From an uncultured Pelagibacteraceae bacterium (lineage in GTDB: Bacteria > Pseudomonadota > Alphaproteobacteria > Pelagibacterales > Pelagibacteraceae): a stretch of DNA of 64,000 bases. Both the position numbers and the translations under genes were made by a program. The notes under the pieces were generated by a model. That model did not search any database and had not been told where the DNA came from. It saw only the letters and a list, made by a program, of their open reading frames with translations. Below are positions 18,809 to 28,720 of the stretch, one piece after another (position 1 is the stretch's first letter; every line of letters starts with the position of its first letter). The DNA is taken from contig CACCRN010000001.1 of assembly GCA_902548405.1 (NCBI GenBank), positions 62,001-126,000 of the forward strand, given 5' to 3'.

Positions 18809-20839
18809 ATGAATAAAAAAGAAATAAAAAATCTTTATAATTTAAAAATAAACCTATTAAAAAAATACAATTATAGCTATTTTGATAAAAATAATTCTCT
18901 AGTTACAGATAAAAAATATGATGAACTAAAAAAAGAGGTAATTGACTTAGAAAATAATTATAGTTTTCTAAATTCAAAATATTCTCCATCTAAAAGTGTA
19001 GGATTTAAACCATCAAAAAATTTTAAAAAGTCACTTCACAAAGTACCTATGCTATCTTTGTCAAATGCTTTTTCGGAGGAAGACCTGATAAATTTTGAGA
19101 AAAAAATTAAAAATTATTTATCAATAAAAAATGATTTTGAAATTTTTTATAGTGTTGAGCCAAAAATTGATGGAATATCTGCTTCTTTAAATTTTAAAGA
19201 TGGTAAATTCTACAAAGGTCTTTCAAGAGGAGATGGAAAAGAGGGCGAAGATATAACTGAAAACCTTAAGACGTTAAGTGATATACCAAAAGAAATTTTA
19301 CTAAAAGATTTTCCAGAGGAAATTGACATTAGGGGAGAAGTATTTATTCAAAATAGTGATTTTAAAGGTTTAAGTGAAAAATTTGCAAATCCCAGAAATG
19401 CAGCATCTGGCTCTCTTAGACAAAAAAATTCAGAAGAAACAAAAAAAATACCTTTAAAATTTATTGCTTATACATTTGGTTATGAAAAAGGACTAAGGGT
19501 TAATAATCAATCTGATTTTCTTAAAAAATTGAATAAGTGGGGATTTAAAACAAATCCATTAAATAAGTTAATAACAAGTATTAAAAGTTTAATTGAAAAT
19601 TATAATGAAATTGAAAAAAAAAGAGCAGACTTAGATTTTGATATAGACGGAATAGTTTATAAAGTAAACGATTTTGCAATGCAAAGAAGATTGGGCAATG
19701 TTGCCAATGCTCCTAGGTGGGCTATCGCACATAAATTTTCATCTAACAAAGCAGTATCTAAAATTTTAGATATAGAAATTCAGATAGGTAGAACTGGTGC
19801 TTTAACACCAGTTGCAAAAATTAAACCAATAAATATTGGTGGCGTTATAGTTTCAAACGCAACATTACATAATGAGGATGAAATTAATAGAAAAGATATT
19901 AGAGTAGGTGATACAGCAGTCATAGAGAGAGCTGGAGATGTAATACCTCATATACTCTCAGTAGATAAACAAAAAAGATTAAAAAATTCAAAAAAATTTA
20001 TTTTCCCAAAAAATTGTCCATCATGTGGATCAGAAACAATTAAAGAATTTAACTCAGTAACAAAAAAAGTTGATGCTGTAAGGAGATGTTCTAGTGAAGG
20101 TTATGATTGTGATAAAATATCAATTGAAAAATTAAAACATTTTGTTTCAAAAGAAGCATTTAATATAGATGGTTTTGGGAAAAAAATAGTTGAAAATTTT
20201 TGGAAATTAAAATTAATAAAATATCCTCAAGATATTTTTAATTTAGATTTTTCAAAAATTGAAACTTTAGATGGTTGGGGCAAACTTTCTGTTCAAAACT
20301 TAAAATATTCAATCAATCAAAAAAAAACTATTTCTTTAGAAAGATTTATATATTCTCTAGGTATACGATATATAGGTTTAGAAAATGCAAAATTGTTATG
20401 TAAGCATTTTATTTCATTTTCAAAATTTAAAAATTTATCTAAAAAAACTGATTATGAAGATATGCTTAACATAGATGGAATTGGTGAAACACAAGTCAAT
20501 TCACTAAAGAATTTTTTTTCAAATGAAACTAACAAACAGGTTTTAAATGAATTAGAAAAAGTTTTGTTAATTAGAGATGCTATTGAAAATTCAGATGATG
20601 GAATTTTAAAAAACATGACTTTTTTAGTTACTGGAAAATTAAATGGAATTAGTAGAGCAGAAGTTAAATCTTTAATTGAGGAAAATTCTGGTAAAACAAT
20701 TAGCAGTGTATCTAAAAAACTCAATTTCTTAATTATTGGTGAAAAACCAACTAAGAAGAAAGTAGATTATGCTAAAGAATTAAAAATTAAAGTTATTGGC
20801 CAAGTTGAATTTTTAAAAATGCTAAATAAAACTAGCTAA
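18809..20839 (+). CDS. ligA: LigA, NAD+-dependent DNA ligase
   Basis: LigA seals nicks in replication and repair using NAD+. The 676-residue protein is of usual length and shows all domains in order: domain Ia, the adenylation domain with the active-site lysine in EPKIDGISASL (about residues 118-128), the OB fold (IQIGRTGALTPVAKI), a four-cysteine zinc finger (CPSCG ... RRCSSEGYDC), helix-hairpin-helix repeats (LDGWGKLSVQNL, IDGIGETQVNSL) and a C-terminal BRCT domain (MTFLVTGKLNGISR). A TTG at 18800 is in frame, but the ATG at 18809, right after the bamD stop, is preferred. Its 3' end overlaps that of the convergent pepP-like gene by 18 bases. Confidence 0.97.
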   Translation: MNKKEIKNLYNLKINLLKKYNYSYFDKNNSLVTDKKYDELKKEVIDLENNYSFLNSKYSPSKSVGFKPSKNFKKSLHKVPMLSLSNAFSEEDLINFEKKIKNYLSIKNDFEIFYSVEPKIDGISASLNFKDGKFYKGLSRGDGKEGEDITENLKTLSDIPKEILLKDFPEEIDIRGEVFIQNSDFKGLSEKFANPRNAASGSLRQKNSEETKKIPLKFIAYTFGYEKGLRVNNQSDFLKKLNKWGFKTNPLNKLITSIKSLIENYNEIEKKRADLDFDIDGIVYKVNDFAMQRRLGNVANAPRWAIAHKFSSNKAVSKILDIEIQIGRTGALTPVAKIKPINIGGVIVSNATLHNEDEINRKDIRVGDTAVIERAGDVIPHILSVDKQKRLKNSKKFIFPKNCPSCGSETIKEFNSVTKKVDAVRRCSSEGYDCDKISIEKLKHFVSKEAFNIDGFGKKIVENFWKLKLIKYPQDIFNLDFSKIETLDGWGKLSVQNLKYSINQKKTISLERFIYSLGIRYIGLENAKLLCKHFISFSKFKNLSKKTDYEDMLNIDGIGETQVNSLKNFFSNETNKQVLNELEKVLLIRDAIENSDDGILKNMTFLVTGKLNGISRAEVKSLIEENSGKTISSVSKKLNFLIIGEKPTKKKVDYAKELKIKVIGQVEFLKMLNKTS

Positions 20840-22516
20840 CCATTTTCTCTCACTTGGTCTTAAATATTTTGATATCTTTGAATAAACTTCTAAATGATAT
20901 TTGAATAGATAGTTTTTTTCATTAATTGTTAATAAATCAAAATTTATTAAATCTTTCTCTATAGGTGCTAGCGTTAAATTATGAAATAACAAATTGTTAT
21001 TTATTTTTTTAACATAAACTAAATTTTCAATTCTAATTCCATATTCATTGGTTTTATAATAGCCAGGTTCATTACTTAAAATCATACCTTCTCTGATTCT
21101 TACAGTGTTTATTTTTGTAATAGATTGAGGCCCTTCGTGAACATTAAGAAAAAAGCCAACACCATGTCCTGTGCCATGTGCATAATCTAGATTAATCTTT
21201 TTTAAATATTTTCTAGCTCTCTTGTCAATTTTTTTACCTGTATCATATTTATTAATATCAGTCGTAGCTACAGCAATATGACCTTTTAAAACTTTGGTGA
21301 AAATATTTTTGATATTTTGTTTCTGTTTTGAAAAACATATTGTTCTTGTGACATCTGTTGTTCCATATTTATATTGGCCTCCAGAATCGCAAAGAAAAAC
21401 ATCTCTCTTATTTATTACTCTGCAATTTTCTTTTTTTGCACGATAATGAACAATTGCACCATTTTTGCCAGAGCCTGCTATCGTATCAAAACTAGGATAG
21501 AGAAAGTTTTTATTTAATTTTCTGAAATTTTCTAATTTTTCAGCTGCATCTACTTCTGTAATTTTTTTTGTATTAATTTTTTTTATCCAAAATAAAAATT
21601 TAGTTAATGCTACTCCATCCAAGATATGAGCATTAATCATATTTTTAATCTCAATTTTATTTTTTATTGCCTTTAAAAGATAAATTGGATCTTCTCTTTT
21701 TATAATTTTAAATTTAGACTTAATTAAATTTTCGTAAAATATTGAACAAGATTTATCATCAATAATAAAGTTTTTTCCCTTAAGATTTTGTATTTTACTT
21801 GGCAGAGTATTTACATCTAAAAATTGATCTTTATTAATAATTTTATTTTTTAATAACTGCTTACACTTTTTAAGATTACTTATAAGTAGAATTTTTTTTG
21901 ATTTACTTACTATCAATCTAGAATTGGGAACTGGACTGTTCGGGCCATCTCCACCTCTTATATTTAAAGTCCACGCAACATTTTCAGGCGCACTAATAAA
22001 TATATAATCAGATTTATTTTTTTTTAAGTATTTAGTTATTTTACTTAATTTAGAATTAATACTTTCACCAACAATATTTTTATTTAAAGAAAAAAATGGA
22101 ATAGGATTATGTTCTTTCTGTTTTTTGATTTCATCAATTAAATTTTTTTCAACATGTTTAATTTTGTTATATTTTAAAAAATAATTTTTTATTTGAGTAT
22201 TTGTAAATAACTTTGGGTCTATACCAAGTGTGAGATTTTTAAATAAACTACAATTTATTAATTTTTCAAACCCATAAATTTTAAAATTTTTTCCACTCTC
22301 GATTTTACTTTGAATCGTATATCTTCCATCAGTAAACAAATAATTTTTATTTTTAAGAATTACAGCTAGACCAGCAGATCCACTGAAATTTGAAATAACT
22401 TCTAATCGATTTAATTTTGAATATTCTGTAAAAAAATCATCATTTTTTGGAATTATGTAGCCATCAATTCCATATTTTTTAAATTTACTTCTTAATAATT
22501 TAATATGATTACTCAT
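20822..22516 (-). CDS. pepP: Xaa-Pro aminopeptidase (M24 family, long form)
   Basis: This metalloaminopeptidase removes N-terminal residues before proline. The 564-residue product has two creatinase-like N-terminal domains and a C-terminal M24 pita-bread domain. Metal ligands are visible: Asp in CDSGGQYKYG and TTDVTRT, His in HGTGHGVGFFLNVHEGP, and Glu in SNEPGYYK and IRIENLVY. The length fits the long, eukaryote-like AMPP form rather than the 440-residue E. coli PepP, so the symbol is by function only. It starts within an ATGA overlap with uvrD, so the two form an operon on the - strand. Confidence 0.92.
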   Translation of the reverse strand: MSNHIKLLRSKFKKYGIDGYIIPKNDDFFTEYSKLNRLEVISNFSGSAGLAVILKNKNYLFTDGRYTIQSKIESGKNFKIYGFEKLINCSLFKNLTLGIDPKLFTNTQIKNYFLKYNKIKHVEKNLIDEIKKQKEHNPIPFFSLNKNIVGESINSKLSKITKYLKKNKSDYIFISAPENVAWTLNIRGGDGPNSPVPNSRLIVSKSKKILLISNLKKCKQLLKNKIINKDQFLDVNTLPSKIQNLKGKNFIIDDKSCSIFYENLIKSKFKIIKREDPIYLLKAIKNKIEIKNMINAHILDGVALTKFLFWIKKINTKKITEVDAAEKLENFRKLNKNFLYPSFDTIAGSGKNGAIVHYRAKKENCRVINKRDVFLCDSGGQYKYGTTDVTRTICFSKQKQNIKNIFTKVLKGHIAVATTDINKYDTGKKIDKRARKYLKKINLDYAHGTGHGVGFFLNVHEGPQSITKINTVRIREGMILSNEPGYYKTNEYGIRIENLVYVKKINNNLLFHNLTLAPIEKDLINFDLLTINEKNYLFKYHLEVYSKISKYLRPSERKWLASFI

Positions 22517-24549
22517 TTAATTCTCTTTTGATATCTTATCCACCCGGGACTTCTTGTTCCTTCTTCAATTTCAAAATCCTGATTAAACTCAAAATCATCA
22601 TCATTGTTAATGTCTTCATCGAAGAAAGAATTTTTTTCCAAATGCTTTTCTGGTAATTCATCAATGAAACGTGAGGCCATACTGTCTATCCAATCCCCTT
22701 GATAAAATCTATTCATTGAGAAAGAAATTATAGCTTTTTTCTTTGCTCTTGTAATTCCTACATACGCAAGCCTTCTTTCTTCTTCTAATCCATTTTGACC
22801 TTTTTCTTCAATAGATTTTTGATGTGGAAATAATCCTTCTTCCCAACCAGGTAAAAATACAACATCAAATTCCAAACCTTTTGCTGCATGCATAGTCATC
22901 ATGTTAATTTTTTCACCATCCCATTCTTGATCAACCGAGGTTGCTAAAGATACATGTTCTAAAAAACTTTCTAAATTATCAAATTCTTTCATAGCACCTA
23001 ACAACTCTTTGATATTTTCTAGTCTATTTTCATTATCTAAATCTTTTTTATTTTTAAGCATTGCTGAATAACCAGACTCATCTAAAACAATCTGTAATAG
23101 CTTTATGTGATTTGATTTCTTTATCGTTAAATCATTTCTCCATTTAATTAGAGAATTAATAAACAAGCTAAGTCCAACTTTAGCTTTTGGCTTAATTAAA
23201 TTTTGCTCAAGCATTTTTATTGATGCTCTTTCTAAATTTAAATTATTTTCCTTAGCAAACTCGTGAATGTTTTTTAAGGTACTATCACCTATTGATCTTT
23301 TTGGATTGTTAACAATTCTTTCAAAAGCTAAATCATCTTTCTCTTGATGAATTAATCTTAAGTATGCAACACAATCTTTAATCTCAGCTCTTTCATAAAA
23401 TTTTGTGCCACCTAGTATTCTGTAGGGCATACCAATTTTCAGAAATCGTTCTTCAAATTCACGTGTTTGGAAAATAGCTCTAACTAAAATTGCAATATTG
23501 TTATACGAAAATTTTTTTTTAATTTTTTTTTCTATTTCATCAGAAACACCGATTGCTTCATCTTTGCCATTTTTAAAACAGTTTAATTGAACCAAATCAC
23601 CTTCTTCCATTGTAGTAATCAATGTTTTGCCAACTCTATTTTGATTATTAGAAATAAGGTTTGAAGCAACTGATAAAATATTCTGTGAAGATCTATAATT
23701 TTGTTCTAATCTTATTACTTTAGTGTTCTCATAAATTTGATCAAACTCTAAAAAATTTTTAATCTCAGCGCCTCTCCAGCTATATATTGATTGATCATCA
23801 TCACCAACACAGCAAATATTTTTATTTTTTTCAGATAAAAGATTAAGCCATTTACTTTGAATAAAATTTGTATCTTGATATTCGTCAACCAAGATATACT
23901 TAAAATTTTTAGAATATATTTCTCTAATATCAGGGTTAAATTCTAAAATTTTTACTGTATGTAAAATTAAATCTCCAAAATCACAGGAATTTAAATCAGT
24001 TAATTTTTGTTGATATATTTTGTATAATGGAAGAACAGTTTTTTCATATATATCTTTTTTATTTGTAATTACTTCGCCAGGATAAAAACCTTTATTCTTC
24101 CACCTATCAATTATTGCAAGTATAAATCTTGGAGATAATTGTTTGATATCGATATTTTCTGCTTTGCATATATTTTTTATTAATCTAATTTGATCTTCAG
24201 TATCTATAATAGTGAAATTCGAGTTTAATTGTGCAGCCGAAGCATGTTTTCTTAATAATTTCGCACAAATTGAGTGAAAAGTTCCTAACCAAGAAAGACC
24301 AACAGCAGCAGATCCTAAAATTTTACTAACTCTATTTTGCATTTCTTTAGCAGCTTTATTTGTAAATGTGACTGCAAGAATTTGATTGGGAAAAGCTTTT
24401 TTTTCCTTAATTATGTTAGCTATTCTTGATGTTAGAACTTTAGTTTTTCCTGAACCAGCGCCGGCTACTATTAAAAGAGGGCCATCCAGATGCATTACAG
24501 CCTCTTTTTGTGCTTCATTTAAGTTATTTAAATATTCTCTATTTATCAT
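22513..24549 (-). CDS. uvrD: UvrD/PcrA-type DNA helicase (SF1A)
   Basis: This 3'-5' ATP-dependent helicase acts in nucleotide-excision and mismatch repair. The 678-residue protein shows the Q motif LNEAQKEAV, Walker A GAGSGKTKVL (about residues 30-39), motif Ia VTFTNKAAKEM, Walker B LVDEYQDTN, motif III GDDDQSIYSWRGA, motif IV LEQNYRSSQNIL, motif V TMHAAKGLEFDVVF and motif VI RRLAYVGITRAKK. It has a typical acidic C-terminal tail. No SOS box of the type seen at umuD and recA was found in the 33 bases before its start. Confidence 0.95.
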   Translation of the reverse strand: MINREYLNNLNEAQKEAVMHLDGPLLIVAGAGSGKTKVLTSRIANIIKEKKAFPNQILAVTFTNKAAKEMQNRVSKILGSAAVGLSWLGTFHSICAKLLRKHASAAQLNSNFTIIDTEDQIRLIKNICKAENIDIKQLSPRFILAIIDRWKNKGFYPGEVITNKKDIYEKTVLPLYKIYQQKLTDLNSCDFGDLILHTVKILEFNPDIREIYSKNFKYILVDEYQDTNFIQSKWLNLLSEKNKNICCVGDDDQSIYSWRGAEIKNFLEFDQIYENTKVIRLEQNYRSSQNILSVASNLISNNQNRVGKTLITTMEEGDLVQLNCFKNGKDEAIGVSDEIEKKIKKKFSYNNIAILVRAIFQTREFEERFLKIGMPYRILGGTKFYERAEIKDCVAYLRLIHQEKDDLAFERIVNNPKRSIGDSTLKNIHEFAKENNLNLERASIKMLEQNLIKPKAKVGLSLFINSLIKWRNDLTIKKSNHIKLLQIVLDESGYSAMLKNKKDLDNENRLENIKELLGAMKEFDNLESFLEHVSLATSVDQEWDGEKINMMTMHAAKGLEFDVVFLPGWEEGLFPHQKSIEEKGQNGLEEERRLAYVGITRAKKKAIISFSMNRFYQGDWIDSMASRFIDELPEKHLEKNSFFDEDINNDDDFEFNQDFEIEEGTRSPGWIRYQKRIK

Positions 24550-24582
24550 TCAAAATAATGTTTTATAAGATTATTACTTAAA

Positions 24583-26073
24583 ATGAATAATCCTAAATTT
24601 ATTGCTAGTTTTTTAAAAAAATTCAGTAAATTTATTAATAATCTATTGGAGAAAAATTTAAACAAGTTAAATGTTGATAATTTTAAAAATTTATTAATTA
24701 ACAATAAAATATTTTTATCTATTGTCGCACTAATTATTTTATTTTTATCATATCTTTCTTTCCCAAACATTCACAATAAAGAGGAAGTAGCTTCAGAAAT
24801 TAAAAAAAATTTAAAAAACAAATTAAACCTAGAGTTTAATTTTCAAGAAGATTTAGATTATAAATTTTTACCAAGGCCTCATTTTACTACAAATAATTCC
24901 TCAATTAATTATCAAGAAGGTAAAATTATAGAAATAAAAAAACTTAAAGTTTATGTCTCTTTAGAAAATCTATTTTCTTTAAAAAATATTAAATTAAATC
25001 ATGTCATTTTAGAAGAAGCAAATTTTAATTTAAACGAGGAAAATTATAATTTTTTTTATAATTTATTAGATGGTAATTTTAATGATTTTAAATTTGAAAT
25101 ATTAAAAAGCAATGTTTTTTATAGAAGTTTAGAAAATGAAGTTTTATTTATTAACAATATCAAAAACGCAAAATATTATTTTGATCCTAAAGAAATTAAA
25201 AATATGCTGTATGCAAGTAATGAGATTTTTAATTTACCTTATTCAATCAAAGTTTTTAATGATAAAATTGAAAAAACAATACATTCTAAAATAAATATAG
25301 AAAGTTTAAGACTAGAAATAGACAATCAAACTTCATATGATTATACAAATTATTTAGGTACCTCAGAAATAAATTTAATAAACACAAAAAGTTTATTCGA
25401 GTACCAATTAAAAGATAATTTATTTGAGTTTAAATTTTTTGATAAATTACAAAATTCAGAGTTTTCTTACACAGGTAAATTTAATTTTAAACCATTTTAC
25501 TCAAACTTAACAGGTAATATAAATAAACTAAATTTTTCGCCCTTGTTTTCGTCAAATGCAATAATTAAAGAGCTTTTAAAGACTGAAATTTTAAACAATA
25601 AAAATATTGATTTTTATTTAATCATTTCTGGAAACAGTATTAAACAATTTAATGATTTTAAAAATGTTTTAATAAAATCAAAAATTCAAGAAGGTTTAAT
25701 AGATATTGATCAATCCAAAATGACATGGAAAAACAATATTGATTTTGAGTTTTTAGATAGCTTAATATTTGTGAAAGAAGGAAAATTAATTTTAGATTCA
25801 AATGTTGAAATAAATATAAATAATATAAATGAACTTTATAAGTTCTTGCTTACGCCAAAAAATTTGAGAAAAAAAGTTAGTAAAGTTAATGTTAATTTCA
25901 CTTATTTGTTTGATGAAAAAAATTTAAAAGTTAACAATATTAGTGTAGATGGAAAAACACTTGAAAAATCTAATTATACTTTTGAGGACATTTTTCTAAA
26001 AGAAAATAATTTACAAAATAAAATTTATTTAAAAAAATTACTGAATGGAGTAATTAAAAATTACGCAGGATAA
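24583..26073 (+). CDS. AsmA-like membrane-anchored protein
   Basis: The 496-residue product has one N-terminal hydrophobic helix (about 44-60, IFLSIVALIILFLSYLS) after a basic cytoplasmic segment. A long beta-rich periplasmic region follows. The stretch at about 100-150 (FLPRPHFTTNN ... KIIEIKKLKVYVSLENLFSLKNIKL) matches the AsmA N-terminal pattern, in which a pathway of strands ends in a layer description of the type 'LENVEVSVSLLPLL'. AsmA-like proteins are thought to bridge the envelope and help lipid transfer to the outer membrane. It is divergent from uvrD with only 33 bases between the starts. The exact subfamily is not clear. Confidence 0.7.
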   Translation: MNNPKFIASFLKKFSKFINNLLEKNLNKLNVDNFKNLLINNKIFLSIVALIILFLSYLSFPNIHNKEEVASEIKKNLKNKLNLEFNFQEDLDYKFLPRPHFTTNNSSINYQEGKIIEIKKLKVYVSLENLFSLKNIKLNHVILEEANFNLNEENYNFFYNLLDGNFNDFKFEILKSNVFYRSLENEVLFINNIKNAKYYFDPKEIKNMLYASNEIFNLPYSIKVFNDKIEKTIHSKINIESLRLEIDNQTSYDYTNYLGTSEINLINTKSLFEYQLKDNLFEFKFFDKLQNSEFSYTGKFNFKPFYSNLTGNINKLNFSPLFSSNAIIKELLKTEILNNKNIDFYLIISGNSIKQFNDFKNVLIKSKIQEGLIDIDQSKMTWKNNIDFEFLDSLIFVKEGKLILDSNVEININNINELYKFLLTPKNLRKKVSKVNVNFTYLFDEKNLKVNNISVDGKTLEKSNYTFEDIFLKENNLQNKIYLKKLLNGVIKNYAG

Positions 26074-27449
26074 ATCATTTTTTTAGGATCAACTATTTTC
26101 TCGTAGTCTTTTTTACTAATTAATCCTGTTTTTAACGTCTCATGTTTTAGTGTTGTGTTATTTTTTAATGCTGTTTTAGCTATTTTTGCAGCATTATCGT
26201 AACCAATATGTGGAGCCAAAGCAGTTACTAACATTAAAGAATTATCTAAATGCTCTTTTATTTTCTTTTTATTAGCTTTAATTCCTTTAACGCAATAAAG
26301 AGCAAAATTTTTTGTACTGTCTGCCAATAAATCAATAGATTGCAAAATGTTATGAGCAATTAATGGCTTAAACACATTTAATTCAAAATGACCATGTGAT
26401 CCTGCCATAGTAATTCCATTGTGATTGCCGATTACGTTTGCGCACACCATTGTAACTGCTTCACACTGGGTTGGATTTACTTTTCCAGGCATTATAGATG
26501 AGCCAGGTTCATTTTCAGGTAGTATTAATTCTCCATATCCAGCTCGAGGACCAGACCCTAAAAATCTGATATCATTTGAAATTTTCATCAATGCAACAGC
26601 ACATGTATTTAATGTTCCAGAAAAATTTACTATTGCATCATGTGCCGCAAGTTCAGCAAATTTATTTTGTGCAGGTTTAAATTTTATTTTAGTAAATTTT
26701 GAGATTTCTCTAACAATTTTTTTATCAAAATTTTTTTTTGAATTTATTCCTGTACCAACAGCTGTTCCACCTTGAGCTAAAAATAGAATTTCTTTCAATG
26801 CATATTCTATTCTTTCAATACATTTTTTTAATTGAGCATGATATCCAGAAAATTCCTGACCAAGAGATAATGGCGTTGCATCTTGAAGATGAGTTCTTCC
26901 AATTTTAACAATTTTTTTAAATTCTATAGATTTTTTCTTTAATTCTTTTTCTAAAATTTTTAAACTTGGCAACATTTTAGCTAAAGTTTGTATTGCTACA
27001 GAAATATGCATAGCAGTTGGGAAAACATCATTTGTAGATTGTGATTTATTTACATGATCATTTGGATGAACTGGTTTTTTTGTGCCTTTTTTTCCACCAA
27101 GCATTTCAATAGCTCTATTAGCAATTACTTCATTAACATTCATGTTTGTCTGAGTTCCAGAACCTGTTTGCCAAACTTTTAAAGGAAAATTTTCATCTAA
27201 TTTTCCTTTAATAACCTCATCAGAAGCTTTGATAATTGCTTTTGAGATCTTACTGCTAATTAATTTATCTTTAGCATGAACTATAGCCGCTGATCTTTTA
27301 ATTATAGCAATAGATTTTATTATAGAAATATTAACTAAAATTTTTCCGATGTTAAAAAATTTATTTGATCTTTGAGTTGAAGCACCCCAATATTTATCAT
27401 TAGGTACATTTATACTTCCAATACTGTCAAATTCTTTTCTTAATTTCAT
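26061..27449 (-). CDS. fumC: Class II fumarate hydratase
   Basis: Fumarase C interconverts fumarate and L-malate in the TCA cycle without an iron-sulfur cluster. The 462-residue protein shows YWGASTQRS near the N-terminus, the GSGTQTNMNVNEV region, the catalytic His segment GRTHLQDATP, and the superfamily signature SSIMPGKVNPTQ (about residues 317-328). Length and motifs are standard. Its 3' end overlaps the convergent AsmA-like gene by 13 bases. Confidence 0.97.
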   Translation of the reverse strand: MKLRKEFDSIGSINVPNDKYWGASTQRSNKFFNIGKILVNISIIKSIAIIKRSAAIVHAKDKLISSKISKAIIKASDEVIKGKLDENFPLKVWQTGSGTQTNMNVNEVIANRAIEMLGGKKGTKKPVHPNDHVNKSQSTNDVFPTAMHISVAIQTLAKMLPSLKILEKELKKKSIEFKKIVKIGRTHLQDATPLSLGQEFSGYHAQLKKCIERIEYALKEILFLAQGGTAVGTGINSKKNFDKKIVREISKFTKIKFKPAQNKFAELAAHDAIVNFSGTLNTCAVALMKISNDIRFLGSGPRAGYGELILPENEPGSSIMPGKVNPTQCEAVTMVCANVIGNHNGITMAGSHGHFELNVFKPLIAHNILQSIDLLADSTKNFALYCVKGIKANKKKIKEHLDNSLMLVTALAPHIGYDNAAKIAKTALKNNTTLKHETLKTGLISKKDYEKIVDPKKMIYPA

Positions 27450-27514
27450 TGATTAATTTTTAAGTACAAATAATTATATTAATACAATAAATTTTAAAAA
27501 ACTACAGGAGCAAT

Positions 27515-27886
27515 ATGTCGAATTTTAGTAAAGTTGGAACTTTTATGAAAACTTTTGGTCAAGATGTTAAAACTAAGCCATCTTTTAGTACTGATAAGAT
27601 AAATAAATTAAGGATAGATCTAATTAAAGAGGAGTTAGATGAGCTTACAGAGGCTATGAATAAAAAAGATTTATTAGAAGTTGCTGATGCACTTACAGAT
27701 ATTTTATATGTAGTTTATGGCGCAGGTCATGCATTTGGAATTGATTTAGATAAATGTTTTGAAGAGGTTCAAAATTCAAATATGAGTAAATTAGATGAAA
27801 ATGGAAAACCAATTTATAATGAAGCTGGAAAAGTCATGAAAGGCCCAAATTATTTTAAACCAGATCTATCGAAGTTTGTAAGTTAG
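27515..27886 (+). CDS. MazG-like / PRA-PH-type nucleotide pyrophosphohydrolase
   Basis: The 123-residue all-alpha product has the metal-binding motif of the MazG/phosphoribosyl-ATP pyrophosphohydrolase superfamily: EELDE (about residues 36-40) followed by EVADALTD (about 53-60). Such enzymes hydrolyse (d)NTPs or related pyrophosphates to monophosphates. The C-terminal SKLDENGKPIY ... MKGPNYFKPDL segment is the hallmark of a small subfamily also seen in phages. A Shine-Dalgarno-like CAGGAG lies just upstream of the ATG. The substrate is unknown, and since no his genes adjoin it, HisE is unlikely. Confidence 0.82.
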   Translation: MSNFSKVGTFMKTFGQDVKTKPSFSTDKINKLRIDLIKEELDELTEAMNKKDLLEVADALTDILYVVYGAGHAFGIDLDKCFEEVQNSNMSKLDENGKPIYNEAGKVMKGPNYFKPDLSKFVS

Positions 27887-28716
27887 ATTTCTAACTTAAA
27901 GTCAACTGCAGTAGCACTATGAGTAATGCTTCCAACAGAGATCCTATTTACTCCAGTTGAAGCAATCGTTTTAACAGTTTTTAGATTAACATTGCCCGAG
28001 GCCTCAGTTTCGTAATACTTTTTAGCAATTTTAACTGCATTTCTTAAATTTTTAATGTTCATATTATCTAGTAGAACAGTATTAAACTTTAATCCTAAAA
28101 TTGATTTAAGTTGATCAATTGTATCAACTTCAACCGTAATTTTTTTTTCTTTTTTATTTTTAATTGCTTTAATAACTAAAGTTTTTAAATCTGAACTTGC
28201 GATGTGATTATCTTTAATTAAGAATTCATCACTTAAGTTAAATCTATGATTTGTGCCACCTCCCAATTTCACAGCATACTTTTGGATCACTCTAAGATTT
28301 GGAATTGTTTTTCTTGTACAACAAATTTTCGTTTTTTTTCCAGCTAATCTAACAAATTCATTCGTCATAGTTGCTATACCGGAAATATGTGACAAAAAAT
28401 TTAAAGCTACTCTTTCCGCAATTAAAATATTTTTTGCCTTACCTTTAATCAAAGCAACTATGGAACCTCTTTTAATTCTTGAGCCATCCTTTTTTTTGAT
28501 AATAAATTTTATTTTATTATCTATTAATGAAAAAGTTTGTTTAGCAAACAATAATCCAGCAACAACTGCATTTTGATTTGACAATAACTTTACAGTTACA
28601 ATCTTATCGTTATTAATTAAGGCTGAAGTGATATCTCCTGAAGGATACAGATCTTCGTTTAGAGCTAACTTAACAGTACTTTTTATAAATTCTTTGCTTA
28701 ATTTAATTTTTGACAC
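27883..28716 (-). CDS. nadC: NadC, quinolinate phosphoribosyltransferase
   Basis: NadC converts quinolinate and PRPP to nicotinate mononucleotide in de novo NAD synthesis. The 277-residue protein has EDLYPSGDITSALI near the N-terminus, the RVALNFLSHISGIAT segment, CTRKTIPNLRVIQKYAVKLGGG with substrate-binding Arg, His and Lys, LIKDNHI, and the C-terminal EASGNVNLKTV and GVNRISVGS. It follows nadA by four bases on the same strand. Its 3' end overlaps the convergent MazG-like gene by four bases. Confidence 0.97.
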   Translation of the reverse strand: MSKIKLSKEFIKSTVKLALNEDLYPSGDITSALINNDKIVTVKLLSNQNAVVAGLLFAKQTFSLIDNKIKFIIKKKDGSRIKRGSIVALIKGKAKNILIAERVALNFLSHISGIATMTNEFVRLAGKKTKICCTRKTIPNLRVIQKYAVKLGGGTNHRFNLSDEFLIKDNHIASSDLKTLVIKAIKNKKEKKITVEVDTIDQLKSILGLKFNTVLLDNMNIKNLRNAVKIAKKYYETEASGNVNLKTVKTIASTGVNRISVGSITHSATAVDFKLEI

Positions 28717-28720
28717 TTAA

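Noticed and set aside
26425-26775. A 116-codon open frame on the + strand inside fumC.
   Set aside because: Fully antisense to the conserved fumarase signature region, with no family resemblance.
28253-28576. A 107-codon open frame on the + strand inside nadC.
   Set aside because: Antisense shadow of conserved NadC sequence; no supporting start site.
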